DNA of 64,000 bases from Sphingobium wenxiniae (GTDB lineage Bacteria > Pseudomonadota > Alphaproteobacteria > Sphingomonadales > Sphingomonadaceae). Both the position numbers and the translations under genes were made by a program. The stretch covers positions 51,005 to 115,004 of the forward strand of contig NZ_VLKK01000011.1 of assembly GCF_007830065.1 (NCBI RefSeq), written 5' to 3'. Under the pieces are notes generated by a model that had not been told where the DNA came from, ran no database searches, and was given only the letters and a program-made list of their open reading frames with translations. Shown here piece by piece: positions 1 to 8,562 of this stretch (within the stretch, counting starts at the first letter, position 1; every line of letters begins with the position of its first letter).

Positions 1-27
1 GTTAACGGAAGACATGACGAGGGCGCC

Positions 28-300
28 ATGAGCACCAGCCCATTCGCGGATCGCGCGCCGGACGTATCCCAGCTCACCGCCTACGATGAAGGCCATCTCG
101 GCGATTATTTGCGCTTGCTCGACGCCGACGACGAAGGCGCAGACTGGCGCGAGGTCGCCGCCTGTATTCTCGGCATCGACGCTGCCGCCGAACCGCACAG
201 GGCGAAGACAATGCACGACAGTCATCTTGCGCGAGCACGATGGATGACCGAGGTTGGCTATGCCCATCTGCTCGGCTGCCAGAGGCCGGCAAGACGTTAA
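28..300 (+). CDS. DUF2285-type small protein of the conjugation module
   Basis: A 90-residue protein with the pattern LTAYDEGHLGDYLRLLDA, GADWREVAACILGID, then HLARARWMTEVGY. I recognise this as the short helical protein usually annotated DUF2285 at the head of Trb-type elements of alphaproteobacteria. No catalytic motif, signal peptide or membrane segment is visible. A purine-rich stretch (gacgagg) lies just before the ATG. It is the first of a same-strand series of small genes leading to traF and the relaxase, so a regulatory or accessory role in transfer is inferred, not shown. Confidence 0.75.
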   Translation: MSTSPFADRAPDVSQLTAYDEGHLGDYLRLLDADDEGADWREVAACILGIDAAAEPHRAKTMHDSHLARARWMTEVGYAHLLGCQRPARR

Positions 301-447
301 GATTTAACTCCAATTCGGTCCCATTCGCTCGGCTCCGGCACGGCTTTCGCGGCATGGTTGAGCGCAGTCTCCGCGCTATTCGCGCGATACTCGACAGGCG
401 ACGCTGCACTTCCTGAAATCCGCGCGAAGCGCGGTTGGGAGGATGCA

Positions 448-1231
448 ATGCCGACGCCACAGCGCCGGCGCCAGCGACGCGACGGCGGTCTGTCCAACGC
501 GATCGGGCGCGCCGACATAGCCGCCGAGTTTCTACGGCGAAATCGCACCTATCGCGCCGAACATGCACAGATGCGGCAGCGCATCGCGGACGGCGCCGTC
601 GCCAAGAACGCCGCCGAGTCGGCGTTCGCGCGGCGCTGGGGGTTGTCCTTTCGCCACGGCGCCCGATGACCTGACGGAGCCCGTCGTTTGGCGGCCGGAA
701 CTGACCGCCGTCACGGTCATTCTCGACGCTGCGCCGGACGGATTTGCGAGCGCTCAGCCGGTCGATCCGCACTCGCTCGGTGCGCTGCTCGCGGACCTGG
801 CGGGGATCGACGGGCGCCACGTCATCGTCGCCGACGCAGGCGGCGAGCATCGGTTATGGCTGCGTGATCCGACCCCAGGCCGACCGCTCGCCGCCATCAT
901 CCCGCTCGACCGCGACTTCGTCACCCGCATCGCCGCCCTGTTGCGCTTCCATCGCCGGCTGCTCGGCCGCGAGGCCGGACCGTTGCCGCGCGGTTGGCCA
1001 CTCACACCCTATCGCTTGGCCCGCCTAAACCTTATCCTCCGCGCCCTTGATTTGCGCGATGGCGGTGCAACCTATCGCCAGATCGCGGTCGAGCTGGGGC
1101 GCGAGGACGCGGCCAAGCTCTCCGCGAGCGACTGGAAAATGTCAGCGTCCCGGTCGTTTGTGGTTCGGCTGGTCCGTGATGGCATCGCCATTATGAAAGG
1201 CGATTACCGCAAGCTGCTCCGCATCCGCTGA
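448..1231 (+). pseudogene. DUF6499/DUF2285 transcriptional-regulator-like gene, apparently frameshifted
   Basis: Two reading frames carry one family. The first part (ATG 448, behind gggagg at 437-442, stop 669) contains AEFLRRNRTYRAEH and FARRWGLSF, the DUF6499 signature. The second part runs from about 645 to 1231 one frame later. It contains APDDLTEPVVWRPEL, a GRHVIVADAGGEHRLWL stretch and the C-terminal RLVRDGIAIMKGDYRKLLR typical of DUF2285 (RovC-like DNA-binding fold). In relatives these usually form one protein of about 240 residues. The switch lies between roughly 640 and 660 and needs one extra base skipped. A sequencing error, a real inactivation or two overlapping genes are all possible. 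Confidence 0.6.
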
Positions 1232-1360
1232 AACGCCCACCCTGGCACGCAGTCGCGGGGGGTGGTCACATCCGCGCAGCCGCACATCTTCATACCCCAC
1301 CCGGCCGCTTCCATTCTGACAATTACGCCTCCTGCCGCCACCGTCCGCAGGAGCCGTCAC

Positions 1361-1627
1361 TTGTCCGATACGCCCACCAACTTGCCGCCCCGCTTCCTGC
1401 GTACGCCGGAAGCCGCCCGCTTTCTCGGCCTCTCCGGCCGCACGCTGGAGAAGCACCGCTATTTCGGCACCGGCCCCGCCTACCGCCGGATCGGCGGTCG
1501 CGTCGTCTATTCGGTCGATGACCTGCGGGCCTGGGCCGACATCGGCATCAAGCACTCGACCTCCGATCCAGGTCAGGACGACCTCATGCCGCGCGCGGAT
1601 TCGGCCATCGCCCGGAGCCGGCGATGA
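1361..1627 (+). CDS. Excisionase/AlpA-like helix-turn-helix protein
   Basis: The core FLRTPEAARFLGLSGRTLEKH followed by GTGPAYRRIGGRVVYSVDDL is the MerR/excisionase-type HTH_17 fold: a helix-turn-helix then a wing. I place the start at TTG 1361 because an AGGAG (1349-1353) sits seven bases upstream and relatives begin with a similar short leader (MSDTPTNLPPRFLRT). A GTG at 1262 would add 33 poorly conserved residues. The stop overlaps the next start by 4 bases, so the pair is probably translationally coupled. Likely a DNA-binding regulator or recombination directionality factor of the element; its target is unknown. Confidence 0.8.
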   Translation: MSDTPTNLPPRFLRTPEAARFLGLSGRTLEKHRYFGTGPAYRRIGGRVVYSVDDLRAWADIGIKHSTSDPGQDDLMPRADSAIARSRR

Positions 1628-2130
1628 CCGTCCCGCCGTCACCCATGCGTCACCGCCAGCCGTCCGACGACGGGATGACTCGCGTTGAACTGACCTGGAT
1701 CGAGAAGCGGATCGAGCACTGGATCAGGTTCGGCCGCGTCGCCGCCGACGAGATCGTCGATCGCCGCCGCCGCATCGTTCGCTTCCGGCCCGGCGCCATC
1801 TTCGCCTTCGTCCGCTGGGCCGCGAACGACTACGGCACGGTCAGTTCGCGCATCGACATCGTGCGCGCGGTTGGCGCGGGCGAGCCGTTCACGACGCTGC
1901 CGTTCGTGCGGCCGGGCGGCGAAATCCTGCTCAAGATCGAGGGCTGGCCCAAGGTCAGCCAAGTGCTCACAGCGATCGACGCGGCGGAGGCGGCCGGCGT
2001 CGATCCATGTGACGCCGCGCCCGACCATTGGCGGCACGTCCATAACCGCATCGCCGCCGGACAAGCCCCACGCCCCTACACGCTGGAGCGTCACCGCGCC
2101 TGGCTCAAGCGCCGGGAGATCGAGGGATGA
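1624..2130 (+). CDS. DUF2840 domain protein
   Basis: A 168-residue protein with the DUF2840 hallmarks: TRVELTWIEKRIEHWIRFG, RRRRIVRFRPGAIFAFVRWAANDYGT, and APDHWRHVHNRIAAGQAPR near the C-terminus. It has no signal peptide or membrane segment. Genes of this family nearly always sit just before the traF peptidase in Trb-type elements. Here it overlaps the upstream HTH gene by 4 bases and the downstream traF by 4 bases (ATGA). Molecular function is unknown; a role in transfer is inferred from location. Confidence 0.85.
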   Translation: MTVPPSPMRHRQPSDDGMTRVELTWIEKRIEHWIRFGRVAADEIVDRRRRIVRFRPGAIFAFVRWAANDYGTVSSRIDIVRAVGAGEPFTTLPFVRPGGEILLKIEGWPKVSQVLTAIDAAEAAGVDPCDAAPDHWRHVHNRIAAGQAPRPYTLERHRAWLKRREIEG

Positions 2131-2684
2131 CGCACCGCCTCTATCTCCGCGCGACAGCCTTCGCCGCGTCAGCGTTCGTCCTATCGTTCGCTGCGATCGC
2201 GCTCACCGATCCGCTCCCGCGCGTCATCTGGAACGCCAGCGCGAGCGCACCGCTCGGCCTCTATCGCATACGGCCCGACAGCGATCCGCCCGTTGGCGCG
2301 CTTGTCGCCGTCGCGCCGCCCGAGCGGCTTGGGCGCTGGATGGCCGGGCGCGGCTATCTCGGCCGCGGCGTGCTGCTGTTGAAGCATGTCACCGCCAAGA
2401 CGGGGCAGCGCGTTTGCCGGATGGGCGTGACGGTCAGCGTTGATGGACGGGTGGTTGCCATCGCCCTGGTCCGTGATCGGATCGGCCGTCCGCTGCCCGC
2501 GTGGCAAGGTTGCCGCACGCTCGCGGCAGGCGAGCTGCTGCTGCTCAATCCCGATCATCCCGACAGTCTGGACGGGCGCTATTTCGGGCCGCTGCCGGCC
2601 TCGACCGTGCTCGGCCGCGCGATCCCGATCCTCACCCGCGACGCGCCCGAAGCGCCGCTGACGTGGCGTGCCGCCCGGCCCTGA
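2127..2684 (+). CDS. traF: TraF-type S26 signal peptidase (conjugal pilin maturation)
   Basis: A 185-residue inner-membrane serine peptidase. An N-terminal hydrophobic helix (about residues 9-28) is followed by NASASAPLGLY, which places the nucleophile serine at about residue 40. The general-base lysine is near residue 86 in LLLKHVTAKTGQ. A late NPDHPDSLDGRYFGPLP box is typical of this family. In IncP systems TraF processes and cyclises the TrbC pilin, and a trbC lies 7 kb downstream here. It overlaps DUF2840 by 4 bases. Confidence 0.88.
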   Translation: MTHRLYLRATAFAASAFVLSFAAIALTDPLPRVIWNASASAPLGLYRIRPDSDPPVGALVAVAPPERLGRWMAGRGYLGRGVLLLKHVTAKTGQRVCRMGVTVSVDGRVVAIALVRDRIGRPLPAWQGCRTLAAGELLLLNPDHPDSLDGRYFGPLPASTVLGRAIPILTRDAPEAPLTWRAARP

Positions 2685-2720
2685 CTCCGCATCCACCCCG
2701 CCAAACGAAAGGACATTTCC

Positions 2721-3053
2721 ATGCAGATCGGCAGCTTCTTCCGCACCGCCAACGGCTATGAAGGCATCATCGAGACGGCGACCCTCGACATCCGCATCTC
2801 GATCGTTCCCGCCGACCCGACCGACGCCGAAAAGGCGCCGGACTGGCGCGTTCACCGCGGCGACGGCGAAGGCCCGGAGATCGGCGCGGGCTGGAACGAG
2901 ACCGGCGAGCGCGCCGGGGATTACGTCTCGCTGCGCATCGACGACCCCGCGTTCGCGCAGCCGATCCGCGCCGCGCTGTTCCAGAACACGGGCGACAAAT
3001 CGGCCTGGTCTCTGCGCTGGAACCGTCAGCCGAAATCACGCGAGCAGGACTGA
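2721..3053 (+). CDS. DUF736 family protein
   Basis: A 110-residue protein beginning MQIGSFFRTANGYEGIIETATLDI and ending in a pattern of short beta-rich segments (GEGPEIGAGWNETGERAGDYVSLRIDDPAF) diagnostic of DUF736. AAAGGACA stands just before the ATG. The family is almost confined to conjugative elements of alphaproteobacteria, close to traF and the relaxase, but its biochemical role is not established. There is no membrane segment or export signal, so it is probably cytoplasmic. Confidence 0.88.
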   Translation: MQIGSFFRTANGYEGIIETATLDIRISIVPADPTDAEKAPDWRVHRGDGEGPEIGAGWNETGERAGDYVSLRIDDPAFAQPIRAALFQNTGDKSAWSLRWNRQPKSREQD

Positions 3054-3057
3054 CGCG

Positions 3058-3969
3058 GTGCGCTTCCCCATCATCCCGTTGTTCGCGGGAAGGCCGTCTC
3101 ATCCCTTCGTCCCGCTCGGCCCAAGGCCGGCCGGCGCGCGCAGCGAAGGTCAAGGGCGGCCGAAGGCCGGCGCTTCGCGCGAACCCTTTACCGCAGCGAG
3201 CACGCTGGCAGGCTGGCGGCGAAGCGGAGTCGGATCGGCCATCTTCATTGCCGCCGTCCTGCTGTCCGGTGGCGCTGCGCCGGGAGCTGCTTGGGCGCAA
3301 GAAGCGCCCGTTGCCGTCCCGGCCGCGGCACATCCCTACGCCGGTCATGTCGCCGACGCCGCGCGCCGGTTCGGGATTCCCGAAGCGTGGATATGGACGG
3401 TCATGCGCGTCGAAAGCCGGGGCAATTCGCGCGCCGTTTCGCGGGCTGGCGCGATGGGACTGATGCAGATCATGCCCGCGACCTGGGCGGGGCTGCGCGC
3501 CCGTTACGGTCTCGGCCCGGACCCGTTCGACGTGCGCGACAACATCATGGCGGGCGCGGCTTATCTGCGCGAGATGCACGACCGCTACGGCAACGCGAGC
3601 GCGATGCTGGCGGCCTATAATGCGGGACCGGGGCGCTACGACGACTATGTGTCGCGCGGCCGTCCGCTGCCCGCCGAGACGGTCGGCTACCTCGCCCAGC
3701 TTACAGCGGTAGCCGGCGCAACGGAGGCGGTCGAAACAGCGGTGAGTGCGCCGCCGGACCGCTTCGCGTGGCGTCGAGCGGCGCTATTCGTCCGCATTAC
3801 CGGCAGCGGGTCCGCGTCGCCGGCCGCGCAATCGGACGACACATCCGATGCGCCGGGATTGGTCGCGGCGCGCTCTACCGAAGCGCAGGAGAGCGCGGCT
3901 CCTTCGTCACCGGATACGCAGGCGGATACGTTGTTCGTCCCCCGCGCCCGCGCGGGCCGACCGCAATGA
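3058..3969 (+). CDS. Lytic transglycosylase (SLT domain), conjugation-associated
   Basis: About 303 residues from GTG 3058. The N-terminus is long and basic, followed by a hydrophobic export segment (SAIFIAAVLLSGGAAPGAAWAQ) with an apparent AQ-A cleavage. The catalytic domain carries VMRVESRGNSRAVS with the glutamate, AMGLMQIMPATW, and MLAAYNAGPGRYDDY, the three motifs of SLT-type muramidases. The C-terminal 80 residues are low complexity. It would cut peptidoglycan to let the Trb channel pass, like VirB1. The open frame extends upstream through DUF736, but the GTG just after the DUF736 stop gives the sensible start. Confidence 0.85.
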   Translation: MRFPIIPLFAGRPSHPFVPLGPRPAGARSEGQGRPKAGASREPFTAASTLAGWRRSGVGSAIFIAAVLLSGGAAPGAAWAQEAPVAVPAAAHPYAGHVADAARRFGIPEAWIWTVMRVESRGNSRAVSRAGAMGLMQIMPATWAGLRARYGLGPDPFDVRDNIMAGAAYLREMHDRYGNASAMLAAYNAGPGRYDDYVSRGRPLPAETVGYLAQLTAVAGATEAVETAVSAPPDRFAWRRAALFVRITGSGSASPAAQSDDTSDAPGLVAARSTEAQESAAPSSPDTQADTLFVPRARAGRPQ

Positions 3970-4207
3970 TCGGAGCTCGCTCCCCATCGGCCGCCGGATT
4001 CGAGAAGGGAACCGGGAGGGCAGGAAACAGGGGGGAAGTGCGAGGGCAAGATATAAGCAGCGCCCCGTTCAGCCGAAAAGCCGAGGCTTTTCCGTGGCTT
4101 CACGCGGGGGCGTCGGTCGGCGCGCGTCCCGCACGGAAGGGAAAAGCCAGCAAAAACAACGCCTCGAATGGCACCACAGGCCATTTTCGGCCGAAAGCGG
4201 CCCGCCC
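3970..4207 (+). other. Intergenic region ahead of the relaxase; candidate oriT
   Basis: This is the only sizeable non-conserved stretch between the transglycosylase and the relaxase. It holds an inverted repeat (gaaaagcc 4075-4082 / ggcttttc 4085-4092), a perfect 12-bp palindrome tttcggccgaaa at 4185-4196, and a purine-rich run (gggagggcaggaaacaggggg) near 4013-4034. Origins of transfer often lie beside the relaxase gene and carry such repeats, so oriT is a reasonable guess. No nic-site consensus was recognised. An 81-codon frame (3966-4211) crosses it and overlaps the relaxase start by 4 bases, but its composition is not convincing as protein. Confidence 0.3.
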
Positions 4208-5968
4208 GTGAGCGAGGACAGCGAGTTCCGCGTCCGGCCGGGCAAGGCCAAGCGCAGCAAGGCGCAGGGCCGCAATGCCCGCGGCCTGGTCGCCGAGGTG
4301 CTGCGCGTCGCCGCGATCCACAGCGGGGGCCGGCGCGGCGGCGCCAGCGGCGCGCGCCGGGGTGCGCAATCGACCTTCGGGCGGGGACGCACCGCCTTCG
4401 CCCGCAGTCGCCTGTTCGGCTCGGGCCGGCGCGTCATGGTCAAGATGCTGCCCGTGACCACCCGCAGCCGGGGTGGCCGACGCTCGGCGCCGCTGTCCGC
4501 GCACGTCGCTTATTTGAAGCGCGAAGGCGTCACCCGCGACGGCTCGCCTACCCGAATGTTCGACGCGGCCGGCGACAACGCCGACGATCGCGGTTTCGCC
4601 GAGCGGTGCAAGGATGACCGGCATCATTTCCGGGTCATCGTGTCGCCCGAGGACGCCGCCGAGCTGACCGACCTGCGCGAATACACGCGCGACCTCATGT
4701 GCCAGATGGAGGCGGACCTTGGGACGCGGCTCGATTGGGTCGCGGTCGATCACTGGAACACCGACAATCCGCACGTCCATCTGCTCGTGCGCGGCGTTAC
4801 CGATCAGGGCGCCGATCTCGTCATCTCCCGCGACTACATCAGCCACAATCTCCGCTCGCGCGCGCAAGACCTGGCCTTCGCCGAGCTTGGGCCGAAGCCC
4901 GAACATGAGGTGCAGCGCGCCCTCGACCGTGAGGTGACGGCGGAACGCTGGACCCGGCTCGATACCGAGATCCAGCGTTCCGCCGACGAGCTGGGCGTGA
5001 TCGACCTGCGCCCCGAGCGCTCCGGCCCGGACGATCCGCGGCTCCGCCGTCTGATGGTCGGGCGCTTGCAGCACCTCGAAACGATGGGGCTCGCAGCCGA
5101 AGGGGATACCGGCCAATGGGCGGTCGCGGAAGGTGCGGCGGCGAAGGTGCGCGAGCTGGGCGCGCGCGGCGACATCATCCGCACGATCGGCGCGGCGCTC
5201 AAGGACCGCGGGCAGGACCGGCCGCTCGACAGCTACGCCGTCGTGGGCAGCGCGCCCGAGAAGCCGATCGCCGGCCGGCTGATCGACAAGGGGTTGCACG
5301 ACGAGCTGACCGGCACCGCCTATGCCGTGATCGACGGCACGGACGGGCGCACCCACCATGTTCGCCTGCCGGGCATCGAGTCGCTGGAGCATAGCCCCAA
5401 GCTCGGCGGCATCGTCGAGCTGCGCGGCGTCGGCCGGCCCGGCCAGGAGAAGCCGACGCTGGTGCTCGCCACGCGGTCGGACATAGACCTTGCCGCGCAG
5501 GTGAAAGCGCCCGGCGCGACCTGGCTTGACCATCGCCTGATCGAGCGTGGCGCCAGCGTTGCGGACGGCGGGTTCGGCGCCGAGGTGCGCCGCGCGATGG
5601 ACGCGCGCACCGACCATCTTGTCCACGAAGGGCTGGCGCGCCGCTTCGGCGAGCGGACGGTGTTCGAGCGCGGGATGCTCGACACGCTCCGCAAGCGCGA
5701 GCTGGACGCGGTTGGGGCGAAGATCGCGGGGGAGACCGGGCTTGCCTATCGCCCCGCCGCGTCCGGCGAGAAGATCGCCGGCGTCGTTCGCCAGCGCCTC
5801 GCGCTCGCGTCCGGCCGCTTCGCCATGATCGACGATGGCCTGGGTTTCCGCCTCGTCCCCTGGGCCAGCACCCTCGAACAGCAGCTCGGCCGTCGGGTGT
5901 CCGGCGTCGTCCGCGCTGGCGGCGGCATCGACTGGACGCTTGGCCGCAAGCGCGGCCTCGGCATCTGA
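4208..5968 (+). CDS. Relaxase/mobilisation nuclease, DUF3363 type
   Basis: About 586 residues from GTG 4208. The N-terminal third is the VirD2-like relaxase. The metal-binding motif DHWNTDNPHVHLLVRG supplies H182, H189 and H191, and HVAYLKREGVTRDG contains Y102, a candidate nicking tyrosine. From about residue 300 it continues into the DUF3363 region, with GLAYRPAASGEKIAG near the end. In this family the enzyme nicks oriT and pilots the strand to the coupling protein. The start overlaps the stop of an uncertain upstream frame. traG follows after 15 bases, as expected for relaxase and coupling protein in one operon. Confidence 0.88.
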   Translation: MSEDSEFRVRPGKAKRSKAQGRNARGLVAEVLRVAAIHSGGRRGGASGARRGAQSTFGRGRTAFARSRLFGSGRRVMVKMLPVTTRSRGGRRSAPLSAHVAYLKREGVTRDGSPTRMFDAAGDNADDRGFAERCKDDRHHFRVIVSPEDAAELTDLREYTRDLMCQMEADLGTRLDWVAVDHWNTDNPHVHLLVRGVTDQGADLVISRDYISHNLRSRAQDLAFAELGPKPEHEVQRALDREVTAERWTRLDTEIQRSADELGVIDLRPERSGPDDPRLRRLMVGRLQHLETMGLAAEGDTGQWAVAEGAAAKVRELGARGDIIRTIGAALKDRGQDRPLDSYAVVGSAPEKPIAGRLIDKGLHDELTGTAYAVIDGTDGRTHHVRLPGIESLEHSPKLGGIVELRGVGRPGQEKPTLVLATRSDIDLAAQVKAPGATWLDHRLIERGASVADGGFGAEVRRAMDARTDHLVHEGLARRFGERTVFERGMLDTLRKRELDAVGAKIAGETGLAYRPAASGEKIAGVVRQRLALASGRFAMIDDGLGFRLVPWASTLEQQLGRRVSGVVRAGGGIDWTLGRKRGLGI

Positions 5969-5983
5969 CTCAGGAGAGAACCC

Positions 5984-7957
5984 ATGTCCGCGACCAAGAT
6001 TTTATGGGGCCAGGTCATTATCGTGTTCCTGATCGTGCTCGCCGGCATATGGGGCGCGACGCAGTGGACCGCCGCCGCGCTCGCCTACCAGCCCGAGTTG
6101 GGGCCGCCGTGGATTATGCTCGGCGACTGGCGCATCTATCCGCCGCCGGCCTTCTTCTGGTGGTGGTTCAGCTTCGACGCCTACGCGCCTGACATCTTCA
6201 AGACCGGCGCGTTCATCGCCGCGTCGGGCGGGTTCGTGTCGATCGCCGTCGCCATCGGCATGTCGGTGTGGCGTGCGCGCGAGCTGAAGAACGCCGAGAC
6301 CTACGGTTCGGCGCGCTGGGCGAGCGAGCGGGAGGTGCGCGCGGCCGGGCTGCTCGGGCCGAACGGCGTCGTGCTCGGCAGGCTCGCACGCGACTATCTG
6401 CGCCACGATGGCCCCGAGCATGTGCTGTGCTTCGCGCCGACCCGGAGCGGCAAGGGCGTCGGGTTGGTGGTGCCGTCGCTGCTGACCTGGCCGGGAAGCT
6501 GTATTGTCCATGACATCAAGGGCGAGAACTGGACGCTGACCGCGGGCTTCCGGGCGCGGCACGGCCGCGTGCTGCTGTTCGATCCGACCAACGCTGCGTC
6601 GGCGGCCTATAACCCGCTGTTGGAGGTGCGGCGCGGTCAGTGGGAAGTGCGCGACGTGCAGAATGTCGCCGACGTGCTTGTCGATCCCGAGGGCTCGCTG
6701 GAGCGTCGCAATCATTGGGAGAAGACATCCCACTCGCTGCTGGTCGGCGCGATCCTCCACGTCCTCTATGCGGAGACTGACAAGACTTTGGCCGGCGTTG
6801 CGGGATTTCTTTCCGATCCGACGCGCACGATCGAGCAGACGTTGGCGGCGATGATGGCGACGCCGCACCTTGGCGAAGCCGGCGTGCATCCGGTCGTCGC
6901 TTCGGCCGCGCGCGAGTTGCTGAACAAGTCGGACAACGAGCGATCCGGCGTGCTTTCCACCGCCATGTCGTTCCTTGGCCTCTACCGCGATCCGGTCGTG
7001 GCGGAGGTCACGCGCGCCTGCCAGTGGCGCATATCGGATCTGGTTGATGGCGATCGGCCGGCGACGCTCTATCTGGTCGTGCCGCCCAGCGACATATCGC
7101 GCACCAAGCCGCTGATCCGCCTCATCCTCAATCAGATCGGTCGCCGGCTGACCGAGGAGCTGACGCCGAACGGCAATCGCCATCGCGTGCTCTTGATGCT
7201 CGACGAGTTTCCGGCGCTCGGTCGCCTCGACTTCTTCGAGTCCGCGCTGGCCTTCATGGCCGGCTATGGTCTCAAGGCATTCCTGATCGCGCAATCGCTC
7301 AACCAGATCGAGAAGGCTTACGGCCCGAACAACGCGATCCTCGACAATTGCCATGTGCGCGTGAGCTTCGCCACCAACGACGAGCGCACCGCCAAGCGCG
7401 TCTCGGACGCGCTCGGCACCGCGACCGAACTGCGCGCGATGAAGAACTATGCGGGTCACAGGCTTTCGCCCTGGCTCGGGCATCTGATGGTGTCGCGGTC
7501 AGAGACCGCCCGCCAGCTCCTCACGCCAGGCGAGGTGATGCAGCTCCCGCCTGATGACGAGATCGTCATGGTGGCTGGCGTCCATCCGATCCGGGCGAAG
7601 AAAGCGCGTTACTACCGCGACGCGCGGTTCGCCGAGCGGATCATGCCCGCGCCCACCCCGGACGCCGGCCCGGTGCGGCCCGATGACTGGACGGGCCGCG
7701 CCGTCGTCGCCGACCCCGCCGCCGTGGCGCGGATCGTCCGTTCGGCAGAGGACGCGGCCAACGGCGGATTGCGCCGCGAACCCGAACTGCCGGAGCATGT
7801 CGCCATCGCGCCGGAGACCTCACCGCCGCCCGCGCAGGAGTTTGCGATCGTGGACGACGAACCCGACGATGCCGCGCGACAGGCGGCCCTGCGGCGCCGG
7901 ATGCAGGGGCTCGCGCGGCAAGCGTCGCTCGACCCCGGCGACGGTATCGAGCTGTAG
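5984..7957 (+). CDS. traG: Conjugal coupling protein TraG/VirD4
   Basis: A 657-residue P-loop ATPase. Two membrane segments lie in the first 100 residues. Walker A is APTRSGKGVGLVV with K157, and Walker B is RVLLMLDEFPALGRLDF around residue 410. The segment ETYGSARWASEREV before Walker A is typical of TraG. It couples the relaxosome to the T4SS. The C-terminal 80 residues are acidic and proline rich. AGGAGAG precedes the ATG, 15 bases after the relaxase stop. The CopG-like gene starts 9 bases downstream. Confidence 0.93.
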   Translation: MSATKILWGQVIIVFLIVLAGIWGATQWTAAALAYQPELGPPWIMLGDWRIYPPPAFFWWWFSFDAYAPDIFKTGAFIAASGGFVSIAVAIGMSVWRARELKNAETYGSARWASEREVRAAGLLGPNGVVLGRLARDYLRHDGPEHVLCFAPTRSGKGVGLVVPSLLTWPGSCIVHDIKGENWTLTAGFRARHGRVLLFDPTNAASAAYNPLLEVRRGQWEVRDVQNVADVLVDPEGSLERRNHWEKTSHSLLVGAILHVLYAETDKTLAGVAGFLSDPTRTIEQTLAAMMATPHLGEAGVHPVVASAARELLNKSDNERSGVLSTAMSFLGLYRDPVVAEVTRACQWRISDLVDGDRPATLYLVVPPSDISRTKPLIRLILNQIGRRLTEELTPNGNRHRVLLMLDEFPALGRLDFFESALAFMAGYGLKAFLIAQSLNQIEKAYGPNNAILDNCHVRVSFATNDERTAKRVSDALGTATELRAMKNYAGHRLSPWLGHLMVSRSETARQLLTPGEVMQLPPDDEIVMVAGVHPIRAKKARYYRDARFAERIMPAPTPDAGPVRPDDWTGRAVVADPAAVARIVRSAEDAANGGLRREPELPEHVAIAPETSPPPAQEFAIVDDEPDDAARQAALRRRMQGLARQASLDPGDGIEL

Positions 7958-7966
7958 GCGGCGATC

Positions 7967-8392
7967 ATGCGCGTCCGGCTCAATGTCTATTTTCCGCCAG
8001 CGCTCGCCAAGCAGGTCGACGAGCTGGCGATCCGACGCCGAATCTCACGCTCCGCGATCGTGGAGGCAGCGGTGGCGTCCTACCTGTCGCCCGATGGTGC
8101 CGATCGTATGGAGGCGGCGTTCGCTCGCCGGCTCGACCGGCTGTCGCGCCAAGTGCAGCGGTTGGAGCGGAACACCGGGCTCTCGACCGAGGCGTTGGCA
8201 TTGTTCGTCCGCTTCTGGCTATCGGTGACGCCGCCGCTGCCCGACGAGGATCAGGCCGCAGCGCAGGTGAAGGGACGCAAGCGCTACGAAGGGTTCATCG
8301 AAACGCTTGGTCGGCGCTACGCCAGCGGCAAGAGCCTTCTCGACGAAATCCCCGAAGATATATGGCCGACCAACCGGCCCGATTCGGTATAA
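7967..8392 (+). CDS. CopG/RHH-type protein following traG
   Basis: A 141-residue protein. The first 45 residues (RVRLNVYFPPALAKQVDELA, RRRISRSAIVEAAVASYL) fit a ribbon-helix-helix DNA-binding fold: a short beta strand then two helices. The rest is helical (RRLDRLSRQVQRLERNTGLSTEALALFVRFWL) and may mediate oligomerisation. Genes of this type regularly sit between traG and trbB in Trb elements. It could repress the trb operon or act as an accessory factor at oriT; the sequence does not decide which. Confidence 0.82.
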   Translation: MRVRLNVYFPPALAKQVDELAIRRRISRSAIVEAAVASYLSPDGADRMEAAFARRLDRLSRQVQRLERNTGLSTEALALFVRFWLSVTPPLPDEDQAAAQVKGRKRYEGFIETLGRRYASGKSLLDEIPEDIWPTNRPDSV

Positions 8393-8562
8393 TCGGCTCC
8401 ATGCACGACGTGTTGACAATCGGCTGATCCGCACCCTGCAAGTATATACCGCCGCCTCTACTACGCCCCCAACCAACTGTTGCAGCGGCTGATTTTCTGG
8501 CTCTCTTGATGTGCTCCTGACGCCGGGCGGCGGTTCGCCCGGTCCATTGCAGGGGCCAAGTC
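8393..8562 (+). promoter_or_regulatory. Leader between the CopG-like gene and trbB
   Basis: The longest gap inside the transfer module, with 170 non-coding bases. It contains ttgaca (8413-8418) and an AT-rich tatata (8443-8448), but they are 24 bases apart, too far for one standard sigma70 promoter. A stable hairpin follows (ccgggcg 8523-8529 / cgcccgg 8536-8542), about 20 bases before the trbB start. The arrangement suggests a leader where trb transcription begins or is attenuated, possibly under the neighbouring CopG-like protein. Confidence 0.35.

Noticed and set aside
3966..4211. 81-codon frame overlapping the relaxase start by 4 bases
   Set aside because: The 4-base overlap is suggestive, but composition is irregular and no family is recognised; the region is better read as a possible oriT.
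4100..5626. 508-codon frame on the minus strand opposite the relaxase
   Set aside because: It is antisense to a clear relaxase gene, has no motif, and is an effect of high GC content; same for 12450-13448 and 14070-15773.
8413..8448. TTGACA and TATATA as a sigma70 promoter before trbB
   Set aside because: The spacing is 24 bases instead of about 17, so they cannot act as one ordinary promoter.
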